Assembly: GCF_004785685.1 (NCBI RefSeq)
Contig: NZ_SRPF01000001.1
Span: 186,001 to 250,000, forward strand
From: Marinobacter confluentis
GTDB taxonomy: Bacteria; Pseudomonadota; Gammaproteobacteria; Pseudomonadales; Oleiphilaceae
Direction: 5' to 3'
Length of the DNA stretch: 64,000 nt
The first letter of the stretch is position 1. Every line of letters begins with the position of its first letter. The notes beneath the pieces are model-generated. The model was given only the letters and a program-made list of their open reading frames with translations, was not told the DNA's origin and did not search any database. Both the position numbers and the translations under genes were made by a program. Shown here piece after piece: positions 36,222 to 45,285 of the stretch.

Positions 36222-37253
36222 ATGCAGGAACTTCGCGACGCGGGCGTGATGCTGCGCCTGATCTACCGGGCGATGAAGAAGAAGGGCATCGATACCGACG
36301 CTATTTTCGCCCGCCTGGGCGTAGACGAAGCCTATGTGTTCACCGAACAGCTGCGAACCCCCCACAGCGCCCAGCCCTATTTCTGGCAAGTGGTTGAAGA
36401 CGTCTCCGGGGATGAAGACGTTGGCCTGCACCTTGGCCAGCTGTTACCGGCCTACAACGGCCAGGTACTGGAATACCTGTTTCTGAGCAGCCCCACCTTT
36501 GGCGAAGGCCTGCGCCGGGCCCAGAACTATCAGCGCCTGCTCAGCGATGCCGCCAGAACTGACTTTTTCATCGACGGCGATGAGGCCTGTATGGTGCTGG
36601 ATGCCGCCTCAGACGAAGTCAGCCGCCTGCAGCACTTTAACGAATGTTTTGTGCAGGGGCTGATCACCTTCTTCAAATCGATTACTGACCACCGATTTTA
36701 TCCGTCACGCATAGAATTCGAGCATGATCGTTCCCGCGGGAAAGACCACGTACAGGCCATTTTTGGCTGCGAGGTGGTGTTTGGTGCGCCAGAGAACCGC
36801 CTGTATTTCCCGGCCGGCTTTCTAGACCATCCGTCCCCCCACGCCGAGCCGGAACTGCTGGACCTGCACGAACGCTTTGCCAGCGAACAGGTCGCCCGGC
36901 TGGAGAAGAAAGACATCGTAGGGCAGGTGGAGCGCATCGCGGCGGAGCTGCTGGACAGCGGGGAAGTGACCCTGGACGCCGTGGCCGAGCGCCTGGGCAT
37001 CAAAGCCAGAACCCTGCGAACCCGGCTAACCGAAGCGGAAACCAGTTTCAATCAGGTGCTGGCGGATTTCCGTTATCGCCTGGCGCGCCAGTTACTGGCG
37101 ACCACCGAAGAGTCCATCGACGAAATTGTGTATCTGACCGGCTTTTCAGAGCCGAGCACTTTCTATCGGGCTTTCAAGCGCTGGTCCGGCATGACACCCG
37201 TGGAATACCGCAAAACCGCCCAGGGCAAAGACGCCATGGTTGATGCCATGTAA
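36222..37253 (+). CDS. AraC-family transcriptional regulator
   Basis: Regulator of 343 residues with an N-terminal sensor domain of the type seen in OruR/ArgR-like AraC proteins (about 15-200) and a C-terminal double helix-turn-helix (about 240-335: VAERLGIKARTLRTRL and IVYLTGFSEPSTFYRAFKRWSGMTPVEYRK). AGGA is 7 nt before the ATG. It is divergent from the MaoC-like gene across 134 bp and likely controls that gene or the FabG/thiolase pair. The signal is unknown, possibly a fatty-acyl compound. Confidence 0.88.
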   Translation: MQELRDAGVMLRLIYRAMKKKGIDTDAIFARLGVDEAYVFTEQLRTPHSAQPYFWQVVEDVSGDEDVGLHLGQLLPAYNGQVLEYLFLSSPTFGEGLRRAQNYQRLLSDAARTDFFIDGDEACMVLDAASDEVSRLQHFNECFVQGLITFFKSITDHRFYPSRIEFEHDRSRGKDHVQAIFGCEVVFGAPENRLYFPAGFLDHPSPHAEPELLDLHERFASEQVARLEKKDIVGQVERIAAELLDSGEVTLDAVAERLGIKARTLRTRLTEAETSFNQVLADFRYRLARQLLATTEESIDEIVYLTGFSEPSTFYRAFKRWSGMTPVEYRKTAQGKDAMVDAM

Positions 37254-37288
37254 ACATGGCGGGCCGAGCGATTTTTTGATGAAAATCG

Positions 37289-37316
37289 TTGACATGCCAG
37301 GCCGCCTCTTTATAAT
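37289..37316 (+). promoter_or_regulatory. Consensus sigma-70 promoter of the tRNA-Asp/tRNA-Val unit
   Basis: Perfect -35 (TTGACA, 37289-37294) and perfect -10 (TATAAT, 37311-37316) with a 16-nt spacer, followed by a GC-rich discriminator (GCGCCC). This matches stable-RNA promoters under stringent control. The first tRNA starts 60 nt downstream of the -10. Confidence 0.92.
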
Positions 37317-37376
37317 GCGCCCTCGTTGTCACCGAGCATTCACACCCTTGAATGCGCCCGAGGTGGCGGCCAACGC

Positions 37377-37453
37377 GGAGCGGTAGTTCAGCTGGTTAGA
37401 ATACCGGCCTGTCACGCCGGGGGTCGCGGGTTCGAGTCCCGTCCGCTCCGCCA
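37377..37453 (+). tRNA. tRNA-Asp (GTC)
   Basis: Complete cloverleaf of 77 nt with encoded CCA. The acceptor arm GGAGCGG pairs with CCGCTCC, the anticodon stem CCGGC/GCCGG encloses loop CTGTCAC with GTC at 37411-37413, and the T-arm has GGTTCGAGTCC-type sequence. It is transcribed with tRNA-Val, 27 nt downstream. Confidence 0.98.
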
Positions 37454-37480
37454 TTTTTGATTTCCTTCGATTCAGTTCCC

Positions 37481-37556
37481 GGGTGGTTAGCTCAGCTGGG
37501 AGAGCATCGCCCTTACAAGGCGAGGGTCACTGGTTCGATCCCAGTACCACCCACCA
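37481..37556 (+). tRNA. tRNA-Val (TAC)
   Basis: Complete cloverleaf of 76 nt with encoded CCA. The acceptor arm GGGTGGT pairs with ACCACCC, the anticodon stem TCGCC/GGCGA encloses CTTACAA with TAC at 37514-37516, and the T-loop is GGTTCGATCCC-like. It ends 11 nt before the stop of the convergent FabG-like gene; a T-run follows but no stem precedes it. Confidence 0.98.
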
Positions 37557-37567
37557 TTTTTTCCGTC

Positions 37568-38974
37568 CTACTTGCCAATCAGCGACTGACCGCAAACGCG
37601 AACCACATTGCCGTTCACGCCGTTTGACGCCGGGTTGCAGTACCAGGCAATCGCTTCTGCCACGTCTACCGGCAAACCACCCTGAGACAGACTGTTCATC
37701 CGCCGACCGGCCTCGCGAATGGTGAAAGGCATGTCTGCCGTCATCTGGGTCTCGATAAAGCCCGGTGCAACCGCATTGATGGTCACGCCGTTTTTTACCT
37801 GCTTCGCCATGGCTTCCACGTAACCAATCACACCGCTTTTCGCCGCTGAATAGTTGGTCTGGCCAAAGTTGCCGGCAATGCCGCTGATAGACGAAATACA
37901 CACGATGCGGCCATTTTCCTTCAGCAGGTCCTGCTTCATCAGCGCCTCATCAATATGCTCTTCTGCCGTCAGGTTCACGGCAATGGTCATGTCCCAGAAA
38001 TGCGCCGGCATATTGCCCAGGGTCTTGTCCCGGGTGATGCCTGCGTTGTGAATCACCAGGTCCACCCCATCAAAATGCTGTTTGATGAAATCCGCAATCT
38101 GGGTGGGCGCGTTCGGGTCTGTGATGTCGCAGCCCAGCGCCTTGCCACCAAGGGCGTCGGTGACCTTCTGCAGTTCTTCCATGGCCTGGGGAATATCCAG
38201 GCCGATCACCGTGGCGCCATCCCGGGTCAGGGTTTCGGCAATGGACGCACCAATACCACGGGAGGCACCGGTCACCAGTGCCACCTTGCCGGACAGCGGC
38301 CTGGCCGGGTCGGCTGGCATCACCTCAGCGGTCTTGCCGACCCGCGCAACCTGGCCAGACACATAGGCCGAACGGGCTGACAGGAAAAAGCGCACACTGG
38401 AATCCAGTGCCTTCTCGGCGCCATTGGCCTGCCACAACAGGTTGGCGGTGGCGCCCCGTTTACCCACTTCTTTTGCAACGCTGCGCACAAAGCCTTCCAG
38501 CGCCTGATGGGCCGCTGCCTTGGCCGGGGCACGGCAGCTTGATGGCTCCTGGCCAATCACCAGCACCCGGCCGTGGGGTGCAAGCTTTTTGATGGTGGGG
38601 TGGAAGAAATCGTAAACCGCCCGCAGATCCTCGGTGGTTTTCATGCCGGTGGCGTCGAATACCAGGGCGGCGAAACGCTCTTCAATGTCGGCGTCCAGGG
38701 CCAATGGCGATGCCTTGTTGCCCACTTTTGCGGAATCGGTCAGAGTGGTGAGGTTGCTGGCGTGAAATACTTTGGCAGGGCTGGCGCCCAGGGTCTGGCC
38801 CAGGTGGCTTACCGCTTTACCACCGGCTGCCGCGCCGACCAGAACATTGCCCTCAACAAAGGGCTGGTCACCGCGCTTCCAGCGTTTCAGTGGCAGGGGC
38901 GAGGGCAGGCCCAGGGACTGCGCGGCCGTCTTGCCGAAGGGCGTATTCACGAATCTGAGATAAACATCAGACAT
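37568..38974 (-). CDS. High-molecular-weight FabG (3-oxoacyl-thioester reductase)
   Basis: Ketoreductase of 468 residues, nearly twice the usual FabG length. Residues about 1-200 form a degenerate nucleotide-binding-like domain (HGRVLVIGQEPS). The C-terminal SDR domain has TGASRGIG near 228, NAGITRDKT and the catalytic YSAAKSG. This layout matches FabG4 (HMwFabG) of mycobacteria, which reduces 3-oxoacyl-CoA with NADH. The ATG at 38974 (MSDVYLRF) is preferred to an upstream start because an AAAAGG site precedes it. It is divergent from a thiolase across 57 bp and 1.5 kb from a MaoC-like dehydratase. Confidence 0.88.
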   Translation of the reverse strand: MSDVYLRFVNTPFGKTAAQSLGLPSPLPLKRWKRGDQPFVEGNVLVGAAAGGKAVSHLGQTLGASPAKVFHASNLTTLTDSAKVGNKASPLALDADIEERFAALVFDATGMKTTEDLRAVYDFFHPTIKKLAPHGRVLVIGQEPSSCRAPAKAAAHQALEGFVRSVAKEVGKRGATANLLWQANGAEKALDSSVRFFLSARSAYVSGQVARVGKTAEVMPADPARPLSGKVALVTGASRGIGASIAETLTRDGATVIGLDIPQAMEELQKVTDALGGKALGCDITDPNAPTQIADFIKQHFDGVDLVIHNAGITRDKTLGNMPAHFWDMTIAVNLTAEEHIDEALMKQDLLKENGRIVCISSISGIAGNFGQTNYSAAKSGVIGYVEAMAKQVKNGVTINAVAPGFIETQMTADMPFTIREAGRRMNSLSQGGLPVDVAEAIAWYCNPASNGVNGNVVRVCGQSLIGK

Positions 38975-39031
38975 AGCCTTTTCCTTTTGCTGAGATACCA
39001 TCGAATTTACATTGATAGACAGGACGACATC

Positions 39032-40429
39032 ATGGCACAGGCTCCGAAAAGCACCCAAAAGAAAACCACCACCACAGCGGCCAAGACCACCACCAAACGG
39101 GCGCCCCGGAAAGCCGCCGGGACCGCACCAAAAGGATCTGCCAAATCAGCGCAGGCACCGGGCGTTCGCCGGGTTGCTATCATCGGTGGCAACCGCCTGC
39201 CGTTTGCCCGCTCCAACACCGCCTACAGTAAAGTCAGCAACCAGGAACTGCTGACCTCCAGCCTTCGTGGCCTGGTTGATCGCTACGGCCTGCAGGGCAT
39301 GAGAATGGGCGAAGTGGTGGCAGGCGCCGTGATCAAACATTCCCGGGACTTCAACCTGACCCGCGAATCGGTACTCAGCAGCGGCCTGGCACCGGAAACC
39401 CCGGCCTACGATGTGCAGCAGGCCTGCGGAACCGGCCTGGAAGCCGCCATACTGGTGGCCAACAAGATCGCCCTGGGCCAGATCGAATGCGGGATTGCCG
39501 GCGGCACAGACACCACCTCAGACGCGCCCATTGGCGTCAGCGAAGGCCTGCGCCAGATCCTGCTGGACCTGAACCGGGCCAAGAGCGCCGGCGAGCGGCT
39601 GAAAATCCTGTCGCGCTTCCGCCCCAAGCACCTGGCGCCGTCCCTCCCGGAAAACGGCGAACCCAGAACCGGCCTGTCCATGGGCGGGCACTGCCAGATC
39701 ACCGCCAAAGAGTGGAGTATTCCCAGGGACGAACAGGACCAACTGGCCTATGAAAGCCATAAAAAACTGGCTGCCGCCTACGACGAAGGCTTCTTCGACG
39801 ACCTGATCACCCCACTGGCGGGCCTGAGCAAAGACAACATTCTGCGCCCGGACACCACTCTGGAAAAGCTGGCCACGCTCAAGCCCGTGTTTGACCGCGA
39901 GAACGGCACCATGACCGCCGCCAACAGCACCGCGCTGACTGACGGCGCTTCCTGCGTTCTGCTGGCCAGCGAAGAATGGGCCAAGGCCAACAATATGGAA
40001 GTGAAGGCCTACCTGACCTTCTCTGAAGTGGCCGCGGTGGATTTTGTCGACAAGAAAGAAGGCCTGCTGATGGCCCCGGCCTATGCCGTACCGAGAATGC
40101 TGGAGAAAGCCGGGCTGACGCTGCAGGATTTCGATTTCTACGAAATTCACGAAGCCTTCGCCGCGCAGGTGCTGTCGACACTGAAAGCCTGGGAAGACCC
40201 CGCCTTCTGCAAAGACCGTTTGGGCCTGGACCAACCGCTGGGCAGCATCGACCGCAGCAAGATGAACGTCAAAGGCAGTAGCCTGGCCACCGGCCACCCG
40301 TTTGCCGCCACCGGCGGTCGTATACTGGCCACCATGGCCAAGATCCTGGAACAAAAAGGCAGTGGCCGCGGTCTAATCTCCATCTGCGCTGCCGGGGGGC
40401 AGGGTGTGACGGCCATAGTGGAACGATAG
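39032..40429 (+). CDS. Acyl-CoA C-acyltransferase (thiolase) with basic N-terminal tail
   Basis: Thiolase of 465 residues. Catalytic C132 (QQACGTGLE) and C452 (ISICAAGGQG) and the GHPFAATGGR histidine are present, and the EIHEAFAAQ block resembles FadI or trifunctional beta-subunit thiolases. Residues 1-44 are an extra tail with eight Lys, two Arg, nine Thr, eleven Ala and no acidic residue, unlike any thiolase leader and similar in composition to histone-H1-like or phasin (PhaF) tails. The ATG at 39032 is used. It is divergent from the long FabG. Beta-oxidation or PHA-related acetoacetyl-CoA chemistry is likely. The tail's job is unknown. Confidence 0.88.
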   Translation: MAQAPKSTQKKTTTTAAKTTTKRAPRKAAGTAPKGSAKSAQAPGVRRVAIIGGNRLPFARSNTAYSKVSNQELLTSSLRGLVDRYGLQGMRMGEVVAGAVIKHSRDFNLTRESVLSSGLAPETPAYDVQQACGTGLEAAILVANKIALGQIECGIAGGTDTTSDAPIGVSEGLRQILLDLNRAKSAGERLKILSRFRPKHLAPSLPENGEPRTGLSMGGHCQITAKEWSIPRDEQDQLAYESHKKLAAAYDEGFFDDLITPLAGLSKDNILRPDTTLEKLATLKPVFDRENGTMTAANSTALTDGASCVLLASEEWAKANNMEVKAYLTFSEVAAVDFVDKKEGLLMAPAYAVPRMLEKAGLTLQDFDFYEIHEAFAAQVLSTLKAWEDPAFCKDRLGLDQPLGSIDRSKMNVKGSSLATGHPFAATGGRILATMAKILEQKGSGRGLISICAAGGQGVTAIVER

Positions 40430-40440
40430 CGGAGGGTAAG

Positions 40441-40462
40441 TTTCCGGAAAACCGGAAATTTT
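40441..40462 (+). terminator. Terminator after the thiolase gene
   Basis: Hairpin with stem TTTCCGG/CCGGAAA (40441-40447 and 40452-40458) and an AAAA loop, followed by TTTT, starting 12 nt after the thiolase stop. It is moderately GC-poor, so probably of medium strength. Confidence 0.65.
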
Positions 40463-40474
40463 CCTGAAAGTCCT

Positions 40475-40503
40475 TTGACAGACACTGCCCGTATCCCTAT
40501 CAT
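40475..40503 (+). promoter_or_regulatory. Promoter of initiator tRNA-Met
   Basis: TTGACA (40475-40480) and TATCAT (40498-40503) with a 17-nt spacer and a GC-rich discriminator (GCGCAGC), 44 nt upstream of the tRNA. This is a strong stable-RNA promoter with one -10 mismatch. Confidence 0.88.
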
Positions 40504-40547
40504 GCGCAGCACGTTGATCGGGTCAGACCCGGCAACAACCAGTTTGA

Positions 40548-40624
<77 letters not shown>

Positions 40625-40632
40625 TATTTGAG

Positions 40633-40667
40633 AAAAGGCAGATCAGTTACACTGGTCTGCCTTTTTT
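40633..40667 (+). terminator. Rho-independent terminator of tRNA-fMet
   Basis: Stem AAGGCAGATCAGT (40635-40647) pairs with ACTGGTCTGCCTT (40651-40663) with one G.T pair and a three-base loop (TAC), followed by a run of T. It begins 9 nt after the tRNA CCA. It is a strong hairpin and clearly ends this transcript. Confidence 0.93.
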
Positions 40668-40710
40668 GTTTTCCGGCTTCTATTTTTTTGGTAAATCATC
40701 CGAGGCAAAC

Positions 40711-42429
40711 ATGGACAACCAATCGTTAAAAGCAACCAACGATGAAGTGACCAGCCTCGAAGCGCTGGCACCCCTGGCAGACTACTCGCTGATGGACACC
40801 CTGAACTGTGATCCTGATGCGACGGCCGATGGCGTTGATCATTCGCCAAGGCAGGTCTTCACGGGGCAATACGTGCCGGTGAAACCGACGCCCATCGAAG
40901 CCCCTGAATACGTGGCTCACAGCCACGGCCTGTTTCGCGAGCTCGGCTTTGCGGATGGTCTGGCCCAGTCCGCCGACTTTATCCGCATGTTTTCCGGCGA
41001 TCTTTCACAGGTGCCGGCACCGCTTCGCAACGTGGGGTGGGCCTGTGGCTACGCGCTGTCAATCTACGGCACCGAACTCACCCAGCAGTGCCCGTTCCAG
41101 ACCGGAAACGGCTATGGCGACGGCCGTGCAATGTCGGTGTTTGAAGGGGTGCTCAACGGCCAGCGCTGGGAAATGCAGCTGAAAGGCGGCGGGCCGACTC
41201 CCTACTGCCGTGGCGGCGACGGCCGGGCCGTTCTTCGCTCCAGCGTTCGGGAGTTTCTGGCGCAGGAGCACATGCATGCGCTGGGGGTGCCCACGTCACG
41301 GTCCCTGAGCCTGTATGTGTCCAAAACCGAAAAGGTGCAGCGACCCTGGTATTCGGAGGGCTCCCGCAGGCAGGATCCGGACCGGATGGTGTCAGAACCG
41401 GTGGCCATTTCGACCCGCGTCGCACCCTCGTTCATCCGTGTGGGCCAGCTTGAACTGTTCGCCCGCAGGGCGCGGAAACAGGAACATCCACGTGCCACCG
41501 AGGAGCTCCGGCAGCTGGTGCTTCATCTGATTGACCGGGAATACGCCGGGGACATTGACCAGACACTCGAAACGCCCCGCAAAGTGGTGATGCTGGCGCA
41601 CCAGTTCCGCAGCCGCCTGACCTCGCTGATCGCAAACTGGATTCGCGTTGGCTACTGCCAGGGCAACTTTAACAGCGACAACTGCGCCGCTGGCGGCTAC
41701 ACCCTGGATTACGGCCCCTTTGGGTTCTGCGAAATGTTTGACCCCCACTATCAGCCGTGGACTGGTGGCGGACAACACTTCGCCTTTCTGAATCAGCCGG
41801 TGGCGGCGGAGAAAAACTTTGGCAGTTTCATTTCAGCCCTGCAGCCGTTGCTGGCTGATCACCCGAACGAGCTGGCCCGGCTGGAAGAAATTCGAAGAGA
41901 CTTCCCGAAAGTCATGCACGCGGAAATGGAAAAAATGTGGGCCGCCAAACTGGGGCTTGAGGCCTTTGACGCTGAGCTCTTCAAAGAGCTCATAGCCTTG
42001 ATGACCCAGACTCCCGTGGATTACACCCTGTTTTTCCGGGCGCTTTCAGACATTCCGGATGACATCGCGCCACTGACAAACAGCTTCTACAGGCCGCTGG
42101 CGGAAGCTGGCACCGCTGAATCAGACGGGTTGCTCAAGCGCTGGAAGGAATGGCTGAGCGCCTGGAAGTCACGCATCGGGCCATCAACGGAGGAGGTTTC
42201 CCGGCAGATGAAACGGGTCAATCCCAAATACATCATGCGGGAGTGGTTGGTGGTGCCTGCCTATCGGCAAGCGGCTGAGGGTAATTACCGGCCGGTCAGA
42301 GAGCTACAGGGCGTACTCAGCCAGCCGTACTCGGAACAGTCTGCAGAGGTTGAGGCGCATTACTACCGGCTGAAGCCGTTGGAACTGTTCAATCTCGGCG
42401 GGGTCTCCCACTACAGCTGTTCGTCATAA
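40711..42429 (+). CDS. selO: Protein adenylyltransferase SelO
   Basis: Pseudokinase that transfers AMP to Ser, Thr or Tyr residues of target proteins, linked to redox homeostasis. The 572 residues show [20 protein letters not shown] near residue 155, typical of SelO, and the metal-binding N324 and D333 (NFNSDN and LDYGPFGF). The loop reads [11 protein letters not shown] where most SelO proteins have a GFCHGV-like stretch, so this is a divergent branch. The C-terminus ends SCSS, with Cys where eukaryotic SelO has selenocysteine. GAGG is 7 nt before the ATG. It converges on the GGDEF gene with 19 nt overlap. Confidence 0.9.
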   Translation: MDNQSLKATNDEVTSLEALAPLADYSLMDTLNCDPDATADGVDHSPRQVFTGQYVPVKPTPIEAPEYVAHSHGLFRELGFADGLAQSADFIRMFSGDLSQVPAPLRNVGWACGYALSIYGTELTQQCPFQTGNGYGDGRAMSVFEGVLNGQRWEMQLKGGGPTPYCRGGDGRAVLRSSVREFLAQEHMHALGVPTSRSLSLYVSKTEKVQRPWYSEGSRRQDPDRMVSEPVAISTRVAPSFIRVGQLELFARRARKQEHPRATEELRQLVLHLIDREYAGDIDQTLETPRKVVMLAHQFRSRLTSLIANWIRVGYCQGNFNSDNCAAGGYTLDYGPFGFCEMFDPHYQPWTGGGQHFAFLNQPVAAEKNFGSFISALQPLLADHPNELARLEEIRRDFPKVMHAEMEKMWAAKLGLEAFDAELFKELIALMTQTPVDYTLFFRALSDIPDDIAPLTNSFYRPLAEAGTAESDGLLKRWKEWLSAWKSRIGPSTEEVSRQMKRVNPKYIMREWLVVPAYRQAAEGNYRPVRELQGVLSQPYSEQSAEVEAHYYRLKPLELFNLGGVSHYSCSS

Positions 42430-43499
42430 CCCGTCGACCGGGCCCGGGCAGAGGGTGCGCGCTCTGGCTCGGTCCTGCGTTTGCGTTTGTCATCGTAAAG
42501 CCGCTGGTCGGCGGCGCGAAGCAGCTTCTCCGGCGAATGTAAGCCTTCCTCGGAACTGGCGGCACCCCAGCTGAAGGTGGCCTGAAGTTGCTTGCCCTTC
42601 CAGTCAAAACGCAGATCCTGAAAATGCGCGGTGAAACGCTGGCCGATCCGATGTGCCGATGCCAGATCCTGGTTCGGCAGCAGCACCACAAACTCATCAC
42701 CGGCAAAGCGGAAGACCGAATCATCCTCCCGCAGTAAAGACTGAAGCTGCTCACCGATAAAGCACAGATAGGCATCGCCGCAATCGTGGCCGTAGGTGTC
42801 GTTCACCTGCTTGAAGTCGTCGCAGTCGATAAACAGGATAGACAGCGGAAAGGTGTAACGGCGGGAACGGCTCAACTCCTGGCCCATGGTGTCATCCAGA
42901 TCCCGGCGGTTGCGCAGACCGGTCAGCGGGTCCCGGGTTGCCAGCTGCCGCAGCTGCTCCCGGGCCCAGACACTGGTCAGCCCGATGGAGGCTTTCACCG
43001 CCAGCTGTTCCAGAAAGAAGGATTCCATGCCCGGCTGGTAGCGCTGATCATCCTGGCTACCAAGGCACAGCCCGCCAACCACCCGGTCATCCATAATCAG
43101 GGGCAGGGCCGCCATGGAACCGATGTGCTGTCGAATTCCGGGGGGAATCAGCTGGCTGAAGCGCTGGGGCTGGTCAATCAGGGCAGGCATGCGGGTGTTG
43201 CCAACCAGCCGCAGAAAATCCACCGTGGGCACCCGGTGAATCATCACCTGTGCGCCCTGTTGGGAAAGCGATGCGCACAGGCGCTGGTTGTTCTCGATGT
43301 CCGTCAGCACCAGCCATACACGATCAAGGCCAAAGCGCGTCAGCACCAGGTCCGTCAAATGGTCCAGAAAGGCCGTGCTGTCGCTGAGGTTCATCACCTC
43401 AACCTCAATTTCAAACAGGGTACGTGCAATCCGCTCGCTACGGCGGGCGTGATCCATCAGTTCCTGCAGGTCGAGCGAGCGATTGGGCGATGCGGGCAT
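42411..43499 (-). CDS. Diguanylate cyclase with DUF484/GAF-like sensor
   Basis: Cyclic di-GMP synthase of 362 residues. The N-terminal part (about 10-185) is a coiled coil plus a GAF-like domain of the DUF484 type. The GGDEF domain (about 190-340) has [14 protein letters not shown] and the active site [11 protein letters not shown]. The first Gly of GGDEF is Ala, a variant found in active enzymes. No inhibitory RxxD is obvious upstream. The ATG at 43499 (MPASPNRS) is used instead of the TTG two codons earlier. It is cytoplasmic. Its 3' end overlaps that of selO. Confidence 0.88.
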   Translation of the reverse strand: MPASPNRSLDLQELMDHARRSERIARTLFEIEVEVMNLSDSTAFLDHLTDLVLTRFGLDRVWLVLTDIENNQRLCASLSQQGAQVMIHRVPTVDFLRLVGNTRMPALIDQPQRFSQLIPPGIRQHIGSMAALPLIMDDRVVGGLCLGSQDDQRYQPGMESFFLEQLAVKASIGLTSVWAREQLRQLATRDPLTGLRNRRDLDDTMGQELSRSRRYTFPLSILFIDCDDFKQVNDTYGHDCGDAYLCFIGEQLQSLLREDDSVFRFAGDEFVVLLPNQDLASAHRIGQRFTAHFQDLRFDWKGKQLQATFSWGAASSEEGLHSPEKLLRAADQRLYDDKRKRRTEPERAPSARARSTGYDEQL

Positions 43500-43593
43500 T
43501 GGCAACCTTTCGTTTAACGTGCCATCAGGATATCGTCAGTGCGTGCACTATCGTGATTCAATTCAACCACCATTTAATAACGGGAGCTCACGC

Positions 43594-43806
43594 ATGGCCG
43601 ACGAAGACACTCTCCAGGCGCTGAAAATTGCGTTCACCTTTATGCCGCACCCAATGGAAATCAACCGCTTCGAATACGGTGACGACGCCGATAAGGTCCA
43701 GGCCCAGGTGAAATTCGTGCGTGAAATACTGGAACACCACGGCATCGACCCCGAGGAAGTCAGTGGCGATATCAACCCGGATTCCGAGCCTAATTCCTGC
43801 TACTGA
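43594..43806 (+). CDS. Small conserved protein of unknown function
   Basis: Predicted acidic protein of 70 residues beginning MADEDTLQALKIAFTFMPHP and ending in a Cys-Tyr. GGGAG lies 7 nt before the ATG at 43594. The body looks helical with a DADKVQAQVKFVREILEHHG helix. It stands between the divergent GGDEF gene and the convergent 5'-nucleotidase. I do not recognise the family; a good ribosome site and coding character support it. Confidence 0.55.
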   Translation: MADEDTLQALKIAFTFMPHPMEINRFEYGDDADKVQAQVKFVREILEHHGIDPEEVSGDINPDSEPNSCY

Positions 43807-43900
43807 CGTCCGCTCTACGCTGCAATCTGTTCATTAGTAGAGTAGCCAGTCTTCCAGTTTTAGCCAGACGTTACGCAAAACATATCGGGTTCTGAATTAC

Positions 43901-43928
43901 TGCGAACAGGGGCTTCGGCCCCATCGCA
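43901..43928. other. Hairpin between two convergent genes
   Basis: GGGGC-TTCG-GCCCC with an outer TGCGA/TCGCA stem and a small internal loop. It lies between the ends of the small acidic protein gene and the 5'-nucleotidase. No T-run follows on either strand, so it is a possible mRNA end-stabiliser or weak terminator only. Confidence 0.5.
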
Positions 43929-43940
43929 ACCAATTTCCTG

Positions 43941-44873
43941 CTATACCTGAACCAGGTTCGACACCCCGAACGGAATATGAACCATCGGAATATCCCCCGC
44001 ATCCGATTCCAGATGCGACCGCTGGTCATCAAAGAACATGTGCGGCTTGAGCACGTTCAGAATCCGATCCTTCTTCATGCCGCCCAGAAAGAAAACCTCA
44101 TTCGCGTTCACGCCCCAGTGTTCCAGGGTTGTGATCACCCGCTCATGGGAAGGCGCATTCCGCGCCGTCACGATGGCCGTGCGTAGCACCCGCCGGTAAT
44201 CCGGATCCTCCGCCAGGGCCTGATCTTCCAGCTTCTGCAGGTGAGACAGCTTCTGGAAAAGATCCGCCAGCGGCCCCGGGCTGTGGGGGATGTGGGAGCG
44301 CGATATTTCATGCTCCTGAAAGTCCTTCAGGGACCCGCCCTTGTAAACCTGCTCGGACGCATCGTCCGCAATCACACCGTCAAAATCGAAAGCAATCCGA
44401 AGCTCCGGATCGTTCTGATTGTCGATCACCTGGCTGGGTAAAACCGTCCCCGCCGGATGGCCATAGTCGATGGCCTGGGACACATCGGACTCATTGGCAG
44501 ACAGAAACAGCGACGCATTGAACGCGGGGATATAGGCGTAAGGCGATTTGCCCTCCAGAAACGCCGCACGGGAAATGTCCAGACCGTGGTGGTGGATAGA
44601 GTGGAATACCCGCTTGCCGGTGATAGCCGAATTTCTGGAGAGCAGTACCACCTCGACCGGGCACTTCTCCGGGAATTTCTGGTTGATGCTCAGGAAACGG
44701 CGCACGAAGGGGAAGGCAACGCCTTTGCCCAGAGGGTTGTGCAGGTTTGCTTCCTGGTATTCCCGGTAGGCCTTCTCTCCCTGCTGGCGGAAAATGCTGT
44801 CTGATTCGTCCAGATCGAACAGGGCGCTGGAGGCGACGGCGATGACGAGTTTTTGTTGTATGGGGTAGGGCAT
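43941..44873 (-). CDS. Cytosolic 5'-nucleotidase (PF06189 type)
   Basis: HAD-fold nucleotidase of 310 residues. The nucleophile motif is IAFDFDGVIADDASE (about residue 162), with VVLLSRNS and LFLSANESDVSQAIDYGHPAG upstream and FLGGMKKDRILNVLKPHMFFDDQ near the end. This resembles vertebrate cytosolic NT5C1-like enzymes and the bacterial 5'-nucleotidases annotated with this family. It dephosphorylates nucleoside monophosphates in the cytoplasm. The ribosome site is weak. It lies 10 nt upstream (same strand) of no other core gene; the PIN toxin gene ends 10 nt before its start. Confidence 0.8.
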   Translation of the reverse strand: MPYPIQQKLVIAVASSALFDLDESDSIFRQQGEKAYREYQEANLHNPLGKGVAFPFVRRFLSINQKFPEKCPVEVVLLSRNSAITGKRVFHSIHHHGLDISRAAFLEGKSPYAYIPAFNASLFLSANESDVSQAIDYGHPAGTVLPSQVIDNQNDPELRIAFDFDGVIADDASEQVYKGGSLKDFQEHEISRSHIPHSPGPLADLFQKLSHLQKLEDQALAEDPDYRRVLRTAIVTARNAPSHERVITTLEHWGVNANEVFFLGGMKKDRILNVLKPHMFFDDQRSHLESDAGDIPMVHIPFGVSNLVQV

Positions 44874-44883
44874 GGGGTGGTTG

Positions 44884-45285
44884 TCACCAGATTGAGCGAA
44901 CGTGTTTGTACGCCCGAATTCTTTCGTCTGCCGTTACCAGCGGCACGTTGTAGTGCCTGGCCAGAGCGGTAATCATTCGGTCGGCTGGATCTTTGTGGAA
45001 GTCGCCTGGCAAACGTGTTGACTCAACGCCTACCATCGCATCAACAGGCACAAACCGGACCCCTTCAATTTCACTGACGGTTTCAAGCCAGTCATCAAGG
45101 TTCATTCCGAGAGTGAGTCGGTCACGCCCGACAAGCAGGGCGATCTCCCACGCTGAAATCGCGGATACCAGAATGATTCCGTCCTCATCCTGCTGCTCGT
45201 GGTCTATTGCTGTCTTGGCATTCAGAGAAAGTTGACTGTCACCATTCACCCACCAAATGAGGGTGTGCGTATCAAGAACGATCAA
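44884..45285 (-). CDS. PIN-domain toxin (VapC-like)
   Basis: Type II toxin ribonuclease of 133 residues. Acidic metal-binding residues are in IVLDTHTLIWW (D5), the central SAWEIALL glutamate (about residue 47), DPADRMITALA (about 100) and LVTADERI (about 116). It starts with TTG at 45285, overlapping the antitoxin stop (TTGA), so translation is coupled. The partner is a Phd/YefM-type antitoxin. The target may be tRNA or mRNA. It lies at the left edge of the accessory zone. Confidence 0.9.
   Translation of the reverse strand: MIVLDTHTLIWWVNGDSQLSLNAKTAIDHEQQDEDGIILVSAISAWEIALLVGRDRLTLGMNLDDWLETVSEIEGVRFVPVDAMVGVESTRLPGDFHKDPADRMITALARHYNVPLVTADERIRAYKHVRSIW

Noticed and set aside
37269..37288. 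Terminator hairpin after the AraC gene
   Set aside because: The CGATTTT/AAAATCG stem is AT-rich and lacks a following T-run.
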